From positions 13,989,302 to 14,053,301 of the forward strand of contig OX422215.1 of assembly GCA_949130495.1 (NCBI GenBank): a DNA stretch of 64,000 nt. The letters are read 5' to 3'. The notes under the pieces were generated by a model. It did no database searches, was not told the DNA's origin, and saw nothing but the letters and a program-made list of their open reading frames with translations. The position numbers and the translations under genes are program-made. Below, piece after piece: positions 12,882-25,815 of this stretch (its first letter is position 1; the number at the start of each line of letters is the position of its first letter). This stretch comes from Sambucus nigra. Taxonomy: Eukaryota; Streptophyta; Magnoliopsida; Dipsacales; Adoxaceae.

Positions 12882-15150
12882 GTAAGTTGTACTGGTTTTA
12901 TTTTGCATTTATGGCGTGGCTCTTTATTTCAGAGTTAATGACTTGCATGTTCTAATATGATCAGGTTCATTGGTTATGTATTACCGAAGTATTTTTTTTC
13001 TCTTTTTTTTACCTATGTATGACCAAAGTTGGTGATATGTTTTATATCTTCTAAAGAGCACGGAGCTCAGTTTCTGTTATTTTCTCAGTGGGTGAACATG
13101 TGTTCTTTTTTTTTTGAGAAAAGACGGTATAGTTTTTAATAGGGTTCTTTAAATTCTTTTTATTTAAAAAAATAGTTTTATTAGAAAAGAATATTTTTTA
13201 TGAATTAAGAAAAAATATATTGTTAAAAAACACTATTTTAATATAAAAGATATATTTTTTTTTTGAAAAAAACTGTTTTAAAAAAATAAAAGTTAGTTTA
13301 ATATAAATAAAAAAAACTGCTTTTACATTTTTAAACAGTTCTAAGAAATACAAAAATTGTTTTAAATGTTGTAAAAAAAAATTGTTAAGGCCATCCACAA
13401 TAGGATGGGTGGTAAAGTGAGTAAAGTAATTTTTTGGAACTAAATGAGTTAAAAATAATTTTAAAAAACAATTTCTTATTAGAATAGTTTTGTTTTTGGA
13501 AAACATATTTTTATTGAAAATACATATTTTTAGTTTTTATTGAAACAGTTATAAACATTTTACTTTTTATACACATTTTCTTTAAAACAATTAACAAATT
13601 GTTTTTAAAAATAGTTGAAATGCTTTTTATAAAAAGTATAAAAAGTTAAAAACAGTTTTTTTTAAATAGTTTCTTATTAAAAATATATTTTTTAAAACAG
13701 ATTTTTATTTAATAATGCAAATTTTTAATTTTTATGAATTTCTATACTCAAATTTTATGTTAGATGACTTCCTTTGTTCTCAGAATGAGAATTGTATGAA
13801 CTGTTTTGTTAAGAGGGAGAAAGGGTGAGGATGGGTTTAAGTCTAGATACTTAGATTTTGACTTGGGTAAAAGAAATGTATGAACATGTTTTAAATGACT
13901 ATAGAAAGGAAAATGAGGTGCCAACTCAGCACTCAGTACTAGCCCGGCACTATCTCCCGTGTAGTCTAGCATTATTCTCTTCTAAAACGTCCTATAAAGT
14001 TTTAATTCCCCTTCACTATAGAGTTGTCCAAGTGGGCAGTAAACCAAACCGCCCAACGCAAAAATTATTCACTGAGCAAAACTGAAACGAAGTACCCCTA
14101 CTCTTCTAAACCATTTGGATGTTCACCCACTCTTCTCCGATGGAATTTGTAAGGCTCGAATCCCTTCATTTACAAACAATTAATTGTCATTCAACTGAAG
14201 AGGATATTAGCAAATGTGTATTTATAGTCAAATTCGTGTTGGGATTTGCCATACCCTAAACTCCATCTTTTTATTTTGAACAAGTCCCTAAATTCCATCT
14301 CAAAGTTGTTTGATAAAAGGTCATAAAGAAAATTCTTATTATTTCTGTTGTTTTTAAAGGCATTTATTATATATAAGCTTGAATATGATATTTTGAAATC
14401 GGAAATGTATTGTTTTTTATTTCATCTAAACTAATCAGAGTGTCATAATCTGGACACAAACACGACATGACATAATTTTATGCCAAAAAATTTCCACATG
14501 ATCAAGACATATTTTCTTAGTTTCGAATATATTTCGCACATTGCGCCTCGCCTGTCCATCGCGCGAGTTCACACCTAGTTTCAAAATAAATTACGCACGG
14601 ACCCATTAATGTTCCCACAAAATAGGTCAGTGAGAATTGAGGATGGTCAAACTGCTACATGTTTCAAAATAAATTACAATATTTTATGCTAGATAAAACA
14701 TATACACAGAAGCACCATCATATTGCATCTAAGTTGCACACAAGGAATAAGACGGTACAGAGACATAGATACATGCATCAATTTGTAAGTGCCCCATTAA
14801 TCAATTGCAAATCCTTAGTGACAATCAAAGTAGGTCAGTAAAATATCTACAAATTAGGTCTAGTTACTCAATTGGTTTAAGAACGGGATCTTCAACTGAG
14901 ATTAAAAAAGTTGTGTTCATTTAAAACTGTAGGAAATCAGTTGGGCCAATGGCACTTCAATTGCCGCAGGTTTCAAAAACTAATTAGCAGCACAGAATCA
15001 ATTACCTTATAAATTACTGAGTACTTGCCTACACAAAAGTTAAAAATACACAATAATAGATAAATTTATGGTTTGATACTGACCTTGGTCATGGAGAAGC
15101 TGGGGAAGCTTGCGCTGGGAGACATTACCATATCTTTTTTATGGTTCTAT
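12882..15150. other. intergenic, very AT-rich, no gene
   Basis: 13100-13760 is an AT-dominated tract with many short self-complementary A/T runs (AAACAGTTTT-type). The rest is ordinary intergenic DNA. I see no gene or full transposon. Confidence 0.5.
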
Positions 15151-15157
15151 TAAGCCG

Positions 15158-15300
15158 ACACTTCTCCGGATGTGACGTACCCGTGTCGGACACTCCTACA
15201 CGCGTATGATATTTCGCGGACTCGTGTCCGACACTTCACATGACGTGTCGGACTTATTTGACATTTTAAAGAAGGCGGACACTTCTCCGACACAACTAGT
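15158..15300. repeat. cluster of GTGTCGGACAC-type dyads
   Basis: Within 140 bp the motif GTGTCGGAC or its complement GTGTCCGACAC recurs at about 15193, 15225, 15245 and 15282, with both orientations present. It resembles repeat-derived sequence common in plant intergenic DNA. No TIR or TSD was assigned. Confidence 0.5.
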
Positions 15301-15665
15301 CACCAAAAACTAATTAACTTTAATAAATTTTAGTATCATCATGTAAAAAGTAAATCTTTTTAAATTTATACATAGTAAAAATTATAGTAAAAAATGAATG
15401 AAGTTAGTCTCTAACTCGGTTCAATGCATAAATTAAAAGTTTAATTGTTATTACGAAATACTTAACCATGTTAATTTTGATAAAATAATTTAACAATATA
15501 CATATATACACACACATAAAACCGATCAAATGCAGACTCGAATAGTGGAATTTAAATGAACTCCTCAAAAACATCGTTTTGCATTAAATTAAAAAAGAAA
15601 AAAGCATGCTCATATTAATGCAAAACAATGCCGTTTATAGGCCCCGCTAAAAATTCAGCTATTTG

Positions 15666-15667
<2 letters not shown>

Positions 15668-15739
<72 letters not shown>

Positions 15740-15755
15740 AGTTAGAGTTAGAGTT
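15668..15755. repeat. compound microsatellite (CT)n(TA)n plus (GTTAGA)n
   Basis: CT repeats run 15668-15696 and TA repeats 15697-15734, followed by about three GTTAGA units. A short ORF over this tract is a repeat artefact. Confidence 0.97.
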
Positions 15756-15871
15756 TCATGTACATACCAAGTTTTTAAATTAGTAAAAAAATATTTTTCG
15801 ACTGCATTTTTTTATATAATGTTTATACATTTCAATAAATTCATATAAAAAAATCAACTCAAAATAACGTT

Positions 15872-15965
15872 TTTTACTATTTTAAAAAATTGGTCAAACT
15901 TTTGCAACTTTTACAGCACTTAAAAAGTTGCAAAAGTTTGACCGATTTTTTTAAAATAGCAGAAA
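15872..15965. repeat. near-perfect hairpin (about 37-bp arms)
   Basis: The arm at about 15877-15912 is the reverse complement of about 15923-15959, sharing the core TGGTCAAACTTTTGCAACTT, with a loop of roughly ten bases. It may be a tiny MITE or a small-RNA-forming foldback. Confidence 0.8.
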
Positions 15966-16033
15966 ATATTTTTTTGTCCTCATTTTTTTTATGGATTATG
16001 TAATTTTAGAACTTAAAATAATATTGATTATGA

Positions 16034-16198
16034 ATATAAGACAACAAACATTTCATTTCCATTTTTAGTCCCTGTTTTCAAATTAAAGGAACACGTGGCA
16101 TGCGGTGATTGGTTGACGTTTTATGAATATGGGTTCGCGCCAGCAGCTTTATTCAAAAATAGGGACTAAAACTATAAAGAAAATGTTTGTTGTCCTAT
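16034..16198. mobile_element. small MITE with long terminal inverted repeats
   Basis: About 165 bp bounded by inverted repeats, ATAAGACAACAAACATTT at the left and the complement of ATAGGACAACAAACATTT at the right. The inner parts (TTTTAGTCCCT) are also inverted. There is no coding capacity. The TSD is unclear. Confidence 0.7.
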
Positions 16199-16338
16199 TT
16201 CCAAAATACATATTACAATAGATCCTAAATTTACAAAGCTCCTTTTTTATATATGGCGCCCCTCATATGTTTAAATACCACATAAAAAAACTCAACTCAA
16301 AATCTTTTATAAAATGTACCGTTTGGTATGTATAGGAG

Positions 16339-16491
<153 letters not shown>

Positions 16492-16639
16492 AATTGGAAT
16501 TGAAATTGAAATGTTTTAGATCCTTTGGACTTGTTGGAGATTAATAATGTTGAAATCTTCATGCTTAGAATCCATTTGTTGCTAATACTTTTAGACCTGT
16601 AGTTTTAGTTTGTAGGGATTAATAATGCTTACAATAGTT

Positions 16640-16814
16640 TATTTTAGATTTCCCAGTGTCCGTGTAGGACTTAAAAATTTGTTCGAGCTTGGCTTGTTGA
16701 CTTCACGAGTCGAACTCAAACGAACTTTTATTTAAACGAACAAAAGTCGAGCTCGATCATCCTACTATTCGGTTCGGTTCGGTTCGGTTCGGCTCGGCTT
16801 GTTTACACCCCTAG
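16640..16814. mobile_element. hAT-like transposon end fragment
   Basis: This ends in TTTACACCCCTAG after a run of GGTTCG units and Gly/Cys-rich GAGCTCG-type subterminal motifs, as in the terminal regions of plant hAT relatives such as the one at 24315. No partner terminus is found nearby, so it is a fragment. Confidence 0.45.
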
Positions 16815-17014
16815 ATAAGATGGGCATAGTAAAAAGTACTCATATACGCACCTACACCCGGTACCGAAAAATTAGTGAAAGTATTTCGCATGTATTGTAC
16901 CGACACAAGGGGAGGCAGCCCGACTGGGTGAACCGATTTGCCCGACTGTCCGAACCGGTTTGGTGGGCGAACATGTTCGCTCCCTACCCAGCGAACCAGT
17001 TCGGCTCACCTGGG

Positions 17015-17325
17015 AAACAAACCATTTTTTTTAGAGTTTCACCATCTTCCCTTCAACCATGTGAGTTCCCAACATCATTCAAACAAAACATGAATTTCCT
17101 ATCAATCCTAGACGTAATTACACATACTTCTACGTCCTATCAATCCTAGACGTCCTATCAATCCTATCAATCCTATCAATCCTAGACGTAATTACATCAT
17201 TCAAACAAACCATTTTTTTTAGAGTTTCACCATCTTCCCTTCAACCATGTGAGTTCCCAACATCATTCAAACAAAACATGAATTTCCTATCAATCCTAGA
17301 CGTAATTACACATACTTCTACGTCC
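17015..17325. repeat. 188-bp tandem duplication with (TATCAATCC)n
   Basis: The sequence from 17015 restarts at 17203 with almost no differences, from AAACAAACCATTTT to TACTTCTACGTCC. Between the copies is a short run of TATCAATCC units (about 17137-17185). Confidence 0.85.
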
Positions 17326-17820
17326 AAAATAACTAGAAAACAATTAGATTCATAGGATTATCAATTGTTCATCAATAATTATTCAATATCTCGACCCTAA
17401 TTCAAGATTTCATAAACTCTCATTTTAATCATCTAAGATCGTATCTTTACATCATCAATCATATCAGATTTAACATATAATTACATTCAAATTCTTTGTC
17501 AATGAATTCCTTCACAAAATTCTCGTTTTACATGTTAATTCCACCCAAAAATCTGGGTTCCTACACCAAATTCATACATGAATGATTGAAACTACTTAAA
17601 CAATTAAAGCAAGATAAACACTTGATTTTTTAATCGTAGAGATTCTGAGTTCTTATCATGTGGTTCTTCTTTAAGTAAGGATCGTATGCCCCGAATGACT
17701 TGATTCCCTTCCCAGATTGCTTCCCTCCACTTTCCCTTAGTTTTTCCTTATTTTTTCTCTCCACTCTCAAACCGTAGATTTATTGGATGGTGTAATGGTT
17801 GCCTACTCCATCCACCTTCC

Positions 17821-19185
17821 CTAAATATAAATCTAAACATCATTAATCTCGAAATTAAGTCCGGGCCAATGTGTAAAATGACCCGAATACCATTTTACAT
17901 GTCCCGCTTAGCCTAAAAAATCTTCGGGACTAAATTACAATCTACGCAAACCTAATTCCAACTATCTCGGCCCATTCTGAATCACTGGTGCACTCGAAAT
18001 CACCATTTGACTTACCTAATATTAATTTTCCATCTCATTCTCAACACGACCCTATCGCATGTCCCGAATGAGATACCGTTAAACCCGACGATTTTACTCA
18101 CTTATGACGTAAAGTAATTTGACATATTTTCATTTACTTATCACCCAAGTAAATATAATTTCACATAAATATTAATCTTTTTTATTCGCTTATTGGTTCA
18201 ATATATATAGGGTGGAAGGGGACCCGAAATTCCCTTTAAAACTCATCATCTACCATCCACCAAAGTAGCTAAAGGGACTCACAATATACCAAAAGTCATG
18301 TGACCTTTGGAATAATAATTTTTCTAAGATTAATACATTAATTTAATCAAATTAGTCTCCATTATTTGGACCACACTAATTAGGAGAAATAATTAATTTA
18401 TTTAATTTATAATTACAAAATTTGGCCGAATTTTGTAATTATTAAATAATTAAATATTAATTCTAACAGACTTGTCACGATTGATTAGTTCCATTGGTAC
18501 AGACTCGCATTCATAAGCAATGAAACAATGACGGCACACCATATCAATGGGAGTATCAATTTTGAGTCCCAATCAAGAGTCAGTCTAGACTTTCTCTTTT
18601 CAAAAGTTGGGAGACCTGTAGTATTTATTTAATTCATTTTATTTCACAATTTAATTAAATTACGTGTACACGTGTAATTTAAAAATGTTAAAAAAATACA
18701 GGGTGTTACATACTTTCTCCCTAAATATAACCCTAAACATCATTAATCCCGAAATTAAGTCTGGCCCAATCTGTAAAATGACTCGAATACTCTTTTACGG
18801 GTCTCGCTTAGCCTAAAAAGTCCCCGAAACCCTATTACAATCGTCGGGTACCTAATTCTGACTATCTTTACCCCTTTCGGATCATTGGTGCACTTGAAAT
18901 CACCATCCGAGTTATAACATTCATCTTTTTATCTCATTCCCAACACGATCATATCCGCGCATCCCGAATGAGATATTGTTAAACCCGTCGATTTTACTCA
19001 CATACGACGTAAAGTAATTTAACATGTTTTCATTTACTTTTCACACAAGTAAATATAATTTCACACAAATATTAATTCTTTTTAATCATTAATTAATATT
19101 TATTTAATTCACTTTATTTCTCAATTTAATTAAATTATGTGAACACGTGTAATTTAAAAAGGCTGAAAAATTACAGGGTATTATA
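17821..19185 (-). mobile_element. two truncated gypsy LTR pieces in tandem
   Basis: 17821-18710 and 18721-19185 start with the same sequence (CTAAATATAA...CATCATTAAT) at a spacing of 900 bp. Both finish in the LTR-start signature of the gypsy family seen elsewhere here (minus strand TGTAACACCCTGTA and TATAATACCCTGTA). The second copy lacks about 425 bp internally. A purine-rich minus-strand stretch follows 18710. They are remnants of older insertions. Confidence 0.6.
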
Positions 19186-19246
19186 GCTTCCTCGATCACT
19201 CATTCTCCATGAGGATTGAACATCTTAAGACATTGTTCCGGCATAT

Positions 19247-22200
19247 TGTAACACCCCGCCTAATTATATATCGGGTAATCAGTCACATACCCAATTAAAT
19301 CATAATATACAGTTGGTTCATTCTTAGCATCACTGTCGAAAATATTTTCCAATCACCTAATACTCAATTAAGCTGGTGTTAAAAACTTTCCAATAAAAAT
19401 TTCATTTTACCATTTCGAAAAATTCCACACATTCCATTCCACAACAACAATAAACTGAATAGATATCACAATAGAATTTAAATGCAACTGGAATAAACTT
19501 TTCAGAAAATATCTCAATACATAAATCCCAACAATAGTAAATGTAACACAACGACACGAGTATGAAATCCTGACTCAAATAGAAAAGAAATAGCTCAAAT
19601 CCTAGGGGGCGACTTGCCCTAAATGAAAGATCACTACAGAGTATGAATTAAATAAATGAAGGCGTCTAAACAATACTCCATAGCTCCATAGCTCGTCAAC
19701 CATCAAAATCCTTTATGGCTGGTGTCCCTGCGGCTGGACACCTGATATAGAAGATACAAGAGAGAAAAGAGAATATGCAAGGAAACGGGTCAGAGCCCGA
19801 TGGTAAAATAGTTTTGAAAATAGTAAGTGAATAATTGCAATATTTATCACTTATAATATACATGTTAGATTATCGGACTCTCTCTTGAGATTCTCACCTC
19901 TCATCTAGAGTGAACACCTAACGTACATCTAGACCATTCTAATTATAATTCCCAAGCTAACTAGATTAACCCATTGTACCCATTCTTTTTAACCCAAATC
20001 ATTCCCATATATTAACCCTATAATACATATAATGATGTTATAAACATATATATCCATTTAGATTCAACATGGATAAGTCCCTTGTTAATACAATTCAATT
20101 AAGTGTTTTCATACGTAACTATCTTACATTTATACTTTAGCCACACAGTAGATATCATCTGAGAGTGCAGCTACAGCGAAAATATTGCGACTTCTCAAAT
20201 AAAAAACCAATTTTAATTAATCCCAAATTTTAGTTAAAACCCTAAGACATGCATCTAGATGATTTATCAAATAAAATATAGCATGCAGGATAAAAACAAA
20301 CAATTTCAGGAAAAATCCCCCAAAGGGGCAAAACCTTTTATTTCACTATGATTTGTAAGAGAACGGCTTACAATCGGATTACAATGAAATACAGTGACTA
20401 AGAATTACCCTCAGGTATCGGATTCTGTAGTCGGCGGCTGGAAATATCTCTTTCCAGGAGGGCAGCAATGAATTCACACGCAGCGAACCCACATGAACCT
20501 CAGTCCAATCAACAAAGGAAGAACCGCAGCACTCCTCAATGACACGCAGCCATGAAACTTTGTAGAGACTCCCTCAGCAATGACACGCAGCCCCTCGGTT
20601 GCAAAGATCTCCCCACAAAGATTAACAGTAGCAAAGCTTGTGTTCTAGGGTTCCAAAAGATTCACAAAAGTAATTGGGATTTTTTGTGTGAATCAAAAAG
20701 ATGTTTTGCACATCAAAAAGGTGAAGACTTAGAGTATTTAGGACTCTGAAAATCGTCTTTAAAAGTCTTAAAAGATAACTCCCCGAAGTTGGCTTTAAAT
20801 AGGAAAACTTTGAGCCTAAAAAATCTGCAGCGAATCTGGCCGAATTTATCCCAGTCGGACCGATCCGGTTCTGAGGCGGATTGGTCCGGTCAAGCGGATC
20901 AGTTCTTTTATTTTGGCCTTCATCGGTTCGCTTGCGGTCCGGGGTATACTGGAACTGCAGCAAGCGGATCGGTCCTGTTGAGGGACGGATCGGTCCGGTA
21001 TGGGGCGGATCGGTCCGGTTTTCCTAGAAAAATAAAATCCTTTTAAAAGCCTCATTTTGCTTTAAAAAACTTACTTCTTATTTTTATAAAAAAACATTTT
21101 ATAAAAATTTCCCAATACTAAATATGAACTTTAAGGAACGTAAAAACAAAATTTTACCAAGTTCATTCTCGCAGAGGCTATGATGGTGAAGACGCTTTGA
21201 TATTCGGATCCGTTGATGTAGATGCGATCTTGAGTTTCTTCAACGGTGTAACGGCGCACGACATACAAATTGATAATGGACAAAAATGTCCTTACAAATC
21301 TCCCCCTATGTCTATGCCGGTACATACATAAAAAATATTCGAATTATCAACTAATGACCTATACAAATCTACCCTCCCATGAACCCTAAAGATGGAAAGA
21401 TACAAAGGTATAAATCTTCATCGTTTGTTCTTCAATCTTCAACAATCATCAAATCTCAAAGCTTTTCTCATCAGGGTGTGCAACATATTGATCTTCAATC
21501 TTTATACCTACACACATGAGACAAAGCAAATACCACGTGACATATCGAGTTTGAAATGAGATAACATGGATATCAATATATGATAAAAACATAAGCAACA
21601 TCTCAAAAACTCCCCCAAAATTCAAACTCCCCCATAATATGATAATCCATAATATGACAATTCTTTCTCCCCCTTTTTATGATGTCCCCAAATAGACAAA
21701 TGAGAAGAATGAATCAAATAAGCAAAATCGGGGTGTCACGGTATACAAAACAGGGCATCAAACAATATGGTAAACGTGCTCTTGTAAGGAGATGCTCGTA
21801 AATAAATTTCACAAACTATTTTTGAATTTTCAAATTTTTCATACAAAGATAGGATACCAATTTGAACAAATATGATACAAAAATCACACCATGGAGTTAG
21901 ACTCAACCAACCAAGTCATGGAAATGGAATGAATGGGTGTGAACACATTCGATAAGTAAATCAACTCAATCAATCATATGTGCACGATGCATACGTGTAC
22001 TCTGTTATCTTATCCCAATACATCTCGTCACTATATAGGGGACTATAGGTTCGGTAAAGATCCCTTGAACCACAAATATCAAATCACAAATAATGGAGGC
22101 GAACATAGTTCTAAGCCTTTAGGCTACGCACATACCTACGCACCCAAATGACCGTTCTATACCATTGTTCTCACTAATGGTAATCAACCTAAGCCCTATG

Positions 22201-24037
22201 TTCTTGAGCGACAAGTCGAAGGTCCCATATATTCATGTGGATAAGACTTCCCTCACGTGTATACCTCCTGTCAATAGAAAGTAAGCTAGGTATGTCATAC
22301 ACATAAATTATTAATCAATCAAATAGGCATTATCATTTACCTATATAAAATTAGGTACTTACACTACCTATATCATATTAGGAGTTCATCCTATCACAAG
22401 TACCCATTGTATTTATTGAATACTGACCACACTCGTAATCATGATTATCATCATATTTTTTTATGTAGTTATCACTCACATAATATTTTATCCGACCCAA
22501 GTACCCGTAAATATATCATCAATATTACCCTTACTTGACATAACGATTTTTCTCCTCTAAATCGTAATATAATTATGTAGATATCTCTCACAAAAATTTA
22601 ATCCTCAAATCCAAATAATTTTCCAACATTAACCCAAGTCCCTCTCTCCTTGTTAATGTACCCAAATTAATAAAATCTCACCATGGGACAAATTATCATT
22701 TTTCAATTATTTTTTTTCGATAAAGGTACATTCTGCCAGAAATATAAAATTACAATTTTGAGGCTTTTCTGCTCCGATTTTGGAAAAACTTAAAACTGCA
22801 AAGATGTGAAGAACGTGATTTTATACAAAAAATCGTGTGCACACTACTAATTTCCTCTTAAAACAGTCCTAAAATTATCATACAATATTCGTCCTTTTCA
22901 ACATTTTTTTCCATGCATTTTATCCATTTTCTTTCTCATAAAAACTAACACAAATCAATCCAAAACTTTTCCTAATTAATCTCAATTGATATATCAAGAT
23001 ATATGATCAGTTTCTAATAATCAAACAAACTAAAATCACCAAATAGTTTGGATTAAATCCTATTATTCCGAGAATTCTCGTAGGTTCTTATTTCTCCAAA
23101 AATCATATTAACTCAGATTTCTTCTATCATTTGAAACCCAAATTTCGTGGATTAAATCCTTTAAAGAGAAATAGATTTATTCTATCTAATCTTCATATCA
23201 AGAACAAATTCCAAAAACTCTATAGTTCATCCTTAAATCATGAAAATTCATACTTTTTTCTTATCCAATCTAGCATGGATTTTGTAAGCAAATAAAGTAA
23301 GAATTGCACTTGCTTAAATTATGTAGGTATGAACCTTTGGTGATGATGGTGTAGAATCCTTTCCTCATTTTTCGATGACTTTTCGGTGGTGGTGCTGGTG
23401 GTAGAAGGTGGTTGATCCCCTTTGGCTTGCCTTAAAAGTCTCTCCTCCTTCATAAGCAACCTCTTCTCCTCCCAAGAAACTCTTCACTTTCTCACACTTA
23501 TACCACTCAAATGTTTTGTGATAAAATGAAATGAACCTACGTTCCTCTAATCCATCACCTTTATAATAAGACAAATCCCAAAATTACTATTCACCTTCTA
23601 AATAAAATGACTAAAATGCCCCTTTGGGGTATCCTTTCATCTCCAAGTGACCCGAGATCCAAATCCAACACTCGAATAGACTTTTCTGACTATTTCGACC
23701 CTTTCGGATGCAACGACGCACTCGAAACGACCATAAAGTTGATATAAAATAATGTTTCATCTTGATTTATTTAAATTAGTCCAGACACTTCCCATACCGC
23801 GTCTCGACTTAAGTTTCATAATTACCATATGAGTAACTCACGACAATATAAATAACTTCATATTCATATATTACTTAAATATCACTAAGTAATATTCAGA
23901 ATCATATATTTCAATATCCACAAGTAATATAAAATCCGGATTAATCCCAATTAATTAAGTTCAAATTAATTCTAATTAATCTCATTAACTTTTAATTTAA
24001 CTCATTTTAAAAGTCATTAAAATTATGGGGTATTACA
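19247..24037 (-). repeat. 3' LTR of the non-autonomous gypsy element (with insertion)
   Basis: Collinear with 27848-30861 except for about 20160-21995, where copia-derived sequence replaces about 100 bp. A short ORF at 23365-23574 is in non-coding LTR sequence. Confidence 0.9.
20160..21995 (-). mobile_element. SIRE/Maximus-like copia fragment: one LTR plus 3' internal end
   Basis: 20160-21296 looks like an LTR (minus strand starts TGTAAGGACA and ends ACTCTCA). A GGGGGAGA polypurine tract lies at 21299-21307, and an internal stretch rich in GGGGGAG motifs (about 21600-21680) is typical of the region before the PPT in SIRE-type elements. The right end at about 21995 is ragged: about 100 bp of the host LTR (counterpart of 28752-28850) is missing, and no TSD was found. 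The LTR contains repeated GGATCGGTCCGGT motifs at about 20855-21025. Confidence 0.6.
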
Positions 24038-24052
24038 CACTTTCCCCCTTAT
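24038..24052 (-). other. polypurine tract of the non-autonomous gypsy element
   Basis: The minus strand reads TAAGGGGGAAAGTG directly before the 3' LTR start, equivalent to 42606-42617 in the coding gypsy element. Confidence 0.8.
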
Positions 24053-24687
24053 AACAGAATTTCGTCCCGAAATTCGGAAAAATAAAGCATAACTAGTAAG
24101 ACAACTCCGGGTATTAATCTCACATCTCATGCAATCTCTGTCGTACCGCCCATATAGTACATTACCGAATACCCCCACTGATGTTATACACCTAGCCATA
24201 CCATCTAGTTTCAGCTGTCTCGAGTTAAACTTTACCCAATCCTTCATATACCATCTTCGTGGCAAATTTTGGGGAGTAGCGGTCCTAAATCATCAAACAA
24301 CTAATACCTGAAGCTAGGGGTGTTCAGAAAACCGACCGAACCGAAGGACCGAACCGAGCCGAGCCGAACCGCCTTATTTTTGTCGGTTTTTTTTATAATC
24401 GGTTCGTTCCCGGTTTTTTTTTTTTAAAACCGACTGAGTCGGTCCGGTCCTCGGTTTTGGGCTTGACAGGGTCGGTCTGGACCGAACCGGACCGACATGA
24501 ATTAAATATATATTTTTTTTATATTTTATGTGTCACATATGCTCCTACTACAAGTGTGTGGTGTAAAATAAAAAAAAGATGGGGGATAGAATAGTCAAAA
24601 TGGTAAGCCAAACCCAACCAAACCCTACACACATTAGATATCAGCAGCCGTCTTTTCTATCATCTCTATTCTCTATCAAAACAAAAA

Positions 24688-24795
24688 ACTCTCTCACACC
24701 CAAAGGCCAAAGCCATTCTCCATCTCACCTCACACCCAAAGGCCAAAGCCATTCTCCATCTCACCTCTCTCTCACACCCAAAGGCCAAAGCCATT
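24688..24795. repeat. three tandem units in the hAT 5' region
   Basis: CACACCCAAAGGCCAAAGCC...CATTCTCCATCTCACCT repeats three times with a period of 36-43 bp just upstream of the transposase. Confidence 0.85.
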
Positions 24796-25344
24796 CTGCC
24801 GCCGACCGACTGCTGCCAGCCTGCCGCCGATCGACTGCTGCCGCAGTCCGACTTCCTCCTTGCTGCCGCTGACTGCAGCCCCCGATTCCCAGATCTGTTG
24901 CCGCCGATTTCCAGATCTGTTGCCGACTACCGACGGACGCTGATTTTTTAACAGTTTTTTTTTTTTATTATTCGTTTTATAACCGTTTTTTTACTAGATC
25001 TGTAGTAGGTATTTTTTATAACCGACGCTGATTTTTTAACACCTATTTTTTTATTGCCGACGACCGCCGATTCCCAGATCTGTTTTTTTACTATTTTTTT
25101 TTATATATACCATATTTATATATAAATATTTTTTTAATGAAAAACTGTTTTTATATACCATATTTATATATCTATAACTGTTTTTTTATAAATATATATA
25201 TATATAACTGTTTAAAAAAATATATATAAAACTGTTAAAAAAAAGAGTAAAAACAATTATCTTTTAAAATATATAATCAAAACAGTTTTTAAGTGTTTTT
25301 AAAATATATGATTTTGTGTTTTGTTATTTGTTGTTGTGTTGTAG

Positions 25345-25815
25345 ATGGCTGAAAAAGAAGCTAACATAGATGGTGGTGATGGTGGCCTTCCTTCTACTAA
25401 TGGCATTATTAAGGGTACATATCCATCTCCTAGAAAACCAGAGGTAAAACCTTCAAAACGAAAATCAAAAGCATGGTACCATTTTACTGAAATAGAAGGG
25501 GCTGATCCGAGAAAACGTAGGGCAAAATGTAACTACTGTTCTGCAACCTATACTTGTGATCCTAAGAATAATGGAACAAAAAATATGTTAGCTCATATAG
25601 AAACTAAATGCAAGAAATTTCCGGATAGGGTTGTAGATTCGAAACAAAAACACTTGTCCTTTGAAACAAAAAAAGAAGGTGGGGGAAGTGCAAATCTTAT
25701 TGCTGTCACTTTTAGTGTAGAAGCATGTCGGCGAGCTCTTGCAAAAATGTTAATTATTGATGAATTGCCTTTTCGTTTTGTTGAGGGTGAGGGGTTTCGA
25801 CAAGTCGGAGGTTGA
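25345..25815 (+). pseudogene. hAT transposase, N-terminal BED-finger part
   Basis: ATG at 25345. Residues about 43-92 form a BED-type zinc finger: an aromatic W/F start (KAWYHF), CNYC, then H-x4-C near the end (HIETKC). It binds transposon ends in this family. After ELPFRFVEGEGFR the reading switches to sequence from the far C terminus of the family, so the catalytic RNase H-like core is deleted, and the frame ends at 25815. The remaining C-terminal part is in the next frame. It might still make a short DNA-binding peptide able to act as a repressor, but that is inference. Confidence 0.85.

Noticed and set aside
15090..15130. Possible first exon (minus strand ATGTCTCCCAGC..., followed by GTCAGT) as the missing MCM2 start
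   Set aside because: The encoded peptide does not match the acidic MCM2 N terminus well enough, and it lies beyond the copia and WD40 block.
23365..23574. 69-codon ORF in the gypsy LTR
   Set aside because: The same LTR region at about 30170-30380 does not conserve it, and it has no family resemblance.
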